DNA from: Desulfobacteraceae bacterium
GTDB lineage: Bacteria; Desulfobacterota; Desulfobacteria; Desulfobacterales; SURF-15
Assembly (NCBI GenBank): GCA_003599475.1
Contig: QZKK01000246.1
Coordinates: 1 to 15,419 of the forward strand
Reading direction: 5' to 3'
Length of the DNA stretch: 15,419 bases
Within the stretch, counting starts at the first letter, position 1; every line of letters begins with the position of its first letter. The notes below the pieces were generated by a model, which saw nothing but the letters and a program-made list of their open reading frames with translations, was not told where the DNA came from and ran no database searches. Both the position numbers and the translations under genes were made by a program. Of the stretch, positions 14,373-15,419 are shown piece after piece.

Positions 14373-15419
14373 CCGGGTGGGTACAAATCGCACGTTACGC
14401 ACACCCTTCGAAAGGAGGCCTTTCGATCGTATTCCTTTTGATGCTGATCGCCGTGGGCCTCGAAGTGCTCAAGCCATGGCCGCTGAAGCTCATCGTCGAT
14501 TACGTTTTAAAAGGAAAGCCTCTTCCCGACTCGATTTCAGGAATCGGCAGCCTGCCTGCGGGGGGGACGCCTCTAGGCCTGCTGGGCTGGTTCTCTGCAG
14601 GGACCGTCCTGGTGTTCCTTGCCCATCGGTTGACATCCACGATCCGGGGGTACGCCCGCGCCGGTGTCGGGATGCGCATGACATACAATCTGGGGTGGAG
14701 TCTTTTCGATTATCTGCAGCGGCTTTCGCTTCGGTTTCACAGCCGGCATCAAACGGGGGATCTCGTTCGAAGAGTGACCACCGACAGCGGCTGCATAAGG
14801 GAGCTGATCCTGGGGGCATTCATGCCGGCCCTGGCTTCACTGTTCAATCTTGCGGCGATGTTTGTCGTGATGTGGAAACTGGATCGATCCCTGGCGCTGC
14901 TCTCGATTTTGGTGGCCCCGGTGCTGATCCTTTTCATCCGGCTGTTCAGCGGTCCGATGATGGAACGCACCTACCGGCACCAGCAGATCGAAGGAAAGAT
15001 GATGTCGCTGGCCGAGCAGACCCTGACCGCGATTCCTCTGGTGCAGTCCTTCGGCCGCGAAGACGATGCAGACAGAAAGTGGGGAGGGTTGTCCCAAAGC
15101 TCCTTTCGCGCCTATCTGGGAACGATCCTTTCCCAGATGCAGTTCAAAATCGGTGTGAGCGGAACCACCGCCCTGGGGGCCGCCATGGTGATGGCGGTCG
15201 GGGGCTTCCACGTGATTCGGGGATCGCTTACGGTCGGTTCCCTGATCGTGTTCTTATCCTATGTCACGGCCCTGTACGCCCCGATGGAAACGCTCGCCTA
15301 TCTGTTTACATCCTTTGCATCGGCAACGGCAAGGGCAAGAAGGGTCATCGAAATTCTCGAAGTGCAGGACAGGGTGCAGGAGACGCCGGATGCGGTTCCT
15401 TTTCCGGTACCGGTCGGGA
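14369..15419 (+). CDS. Second ABC exporter half-transporter, partial at the right edge
   Basis: The ATG at 14369 overlaps the previous stop (ATGA). The frame stays open for 350 codons to the window end. Only the membrane domain is in view: helix 1-2 with LEVLKPWPLKLIVDYVLKGK, clearly paralogous to LQPWPLKILVDYALGG in the upstream gene; then YLQRLSLRFHSRHQTGDLV, the coupling region before helix 3; and RGSLTVGSLIVFLSYVTALY late in the domain, which also has a close counterpart upstream. The ATPase domain should begin shortly after the edge. Tandem duplication and translational coupling indicate a heterodimeric exporter. Whether this copy keeps a full ATPase site cannot be told here. Confidence 0.88.
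   Translation, partial: MTGWVQIARYAHPSKGGLSIVFLLMLIAVGLEVLKPWPLKLIVDYVLKGKPLPDSISGIGSLPAGGTPLGLLGWFSAGTVLVFLAHRLTSTIRGYARAGVGMRMTYNLGWSLFDYLQRLSLRFHSRHQTGDLVRRVTTDSGCIRELILGAFMPALASLFNLAAMFVVMWKLDRSLALLSILVAPVLILFIRLFSGPMMERTYRHQQIEGKMMSLAEQTLTAIPLVQSFGREDDADRKWGGLSQSSFRAYLGTILSQMQFKIGVSGTTALGAAMVMAVGGFHVIRGSLTVGSLIVFLSYVTALYAPMETLAYLFTSFASATARARRVIEILEVQDRVQETPDAVPFPVPVG

Overview
The window looks like a piece of a Desulfobacterota (deltaproteobacterial) chromosome. The reasons are an AprA-like flavoprotein beside an iron-sulfur-rich GltD-like oxidoreductase, a tripartite tricarboxylate transporter (TTT), and many short GCGTCTTTGCGCC, GTTGCACGTTGAA and TTTCAGGT-type extragenic repeats of the sort I associate with that group. 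This placement is inference; no rRNA, tRNA or universal marker gene is present.

Layout. (1) Positions 1-1650 are an accessory, decayed segment. An IS21-like multi-repeat transposon end (about 28-99) abuts a strongly AT-rich minus-strand gene (837 down to about 103) that encodes a TIR-like/nucleotide-binding protein. Its reading frame is broken at a run of eight A residues. A weak hypothetical plus-strand ORF (1077-1643) follows; its start faintly resembles the N-terminal domain of an integron-type tyrosine recombinase. (2) Positions 1618-9352 are a catabolic or redox module on the plus strand. It has a promoter and a GntR/HutC-type regulator, an AprA/fumarate-reductase-like FAD protein, and a GltD-like protein with several Fe-S motifs that overlaps it by ATGA. 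These are followed by TctC (solute-binding protein), a terminator-like hairpin, TctB and TctA. The simplest reading is that TctABC imports a carboxylate, the flavoprotein reduces or oxidises it or a product of it, the GltD-like subunit links the flavoprotein to NAD(P)H, and the GntR protein senses a ligand of the pathway. The substrate cannot be read from the sequence.

(3) Positions 7087-7268 and 9379-9658 carry two short extragenic repeat families in nested inverted order around tctBA. (4) Positions 9893-15419 are a glycan module: a single 893-residue protein joining a glycoside-hydrolase-like TIM barrel to a family-2 glycosyltransferase and C-terminal membrane segments, then two paralogous ABC exporter half-transporters in an overlapping operon. 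The second runs off the window before its ATPase domain. Together they look like a system that makes or trims a saccharide and exports it.

The most interesting points are the fused GH-GT2 protein with its paired exporter, the AprA-like plus GltD-like redox pair tied to a TTT transporter with no FrdB- or AprB-type partner, and the slippage-prone A8 frameshift in the TIR-like gene next to a transposon end.
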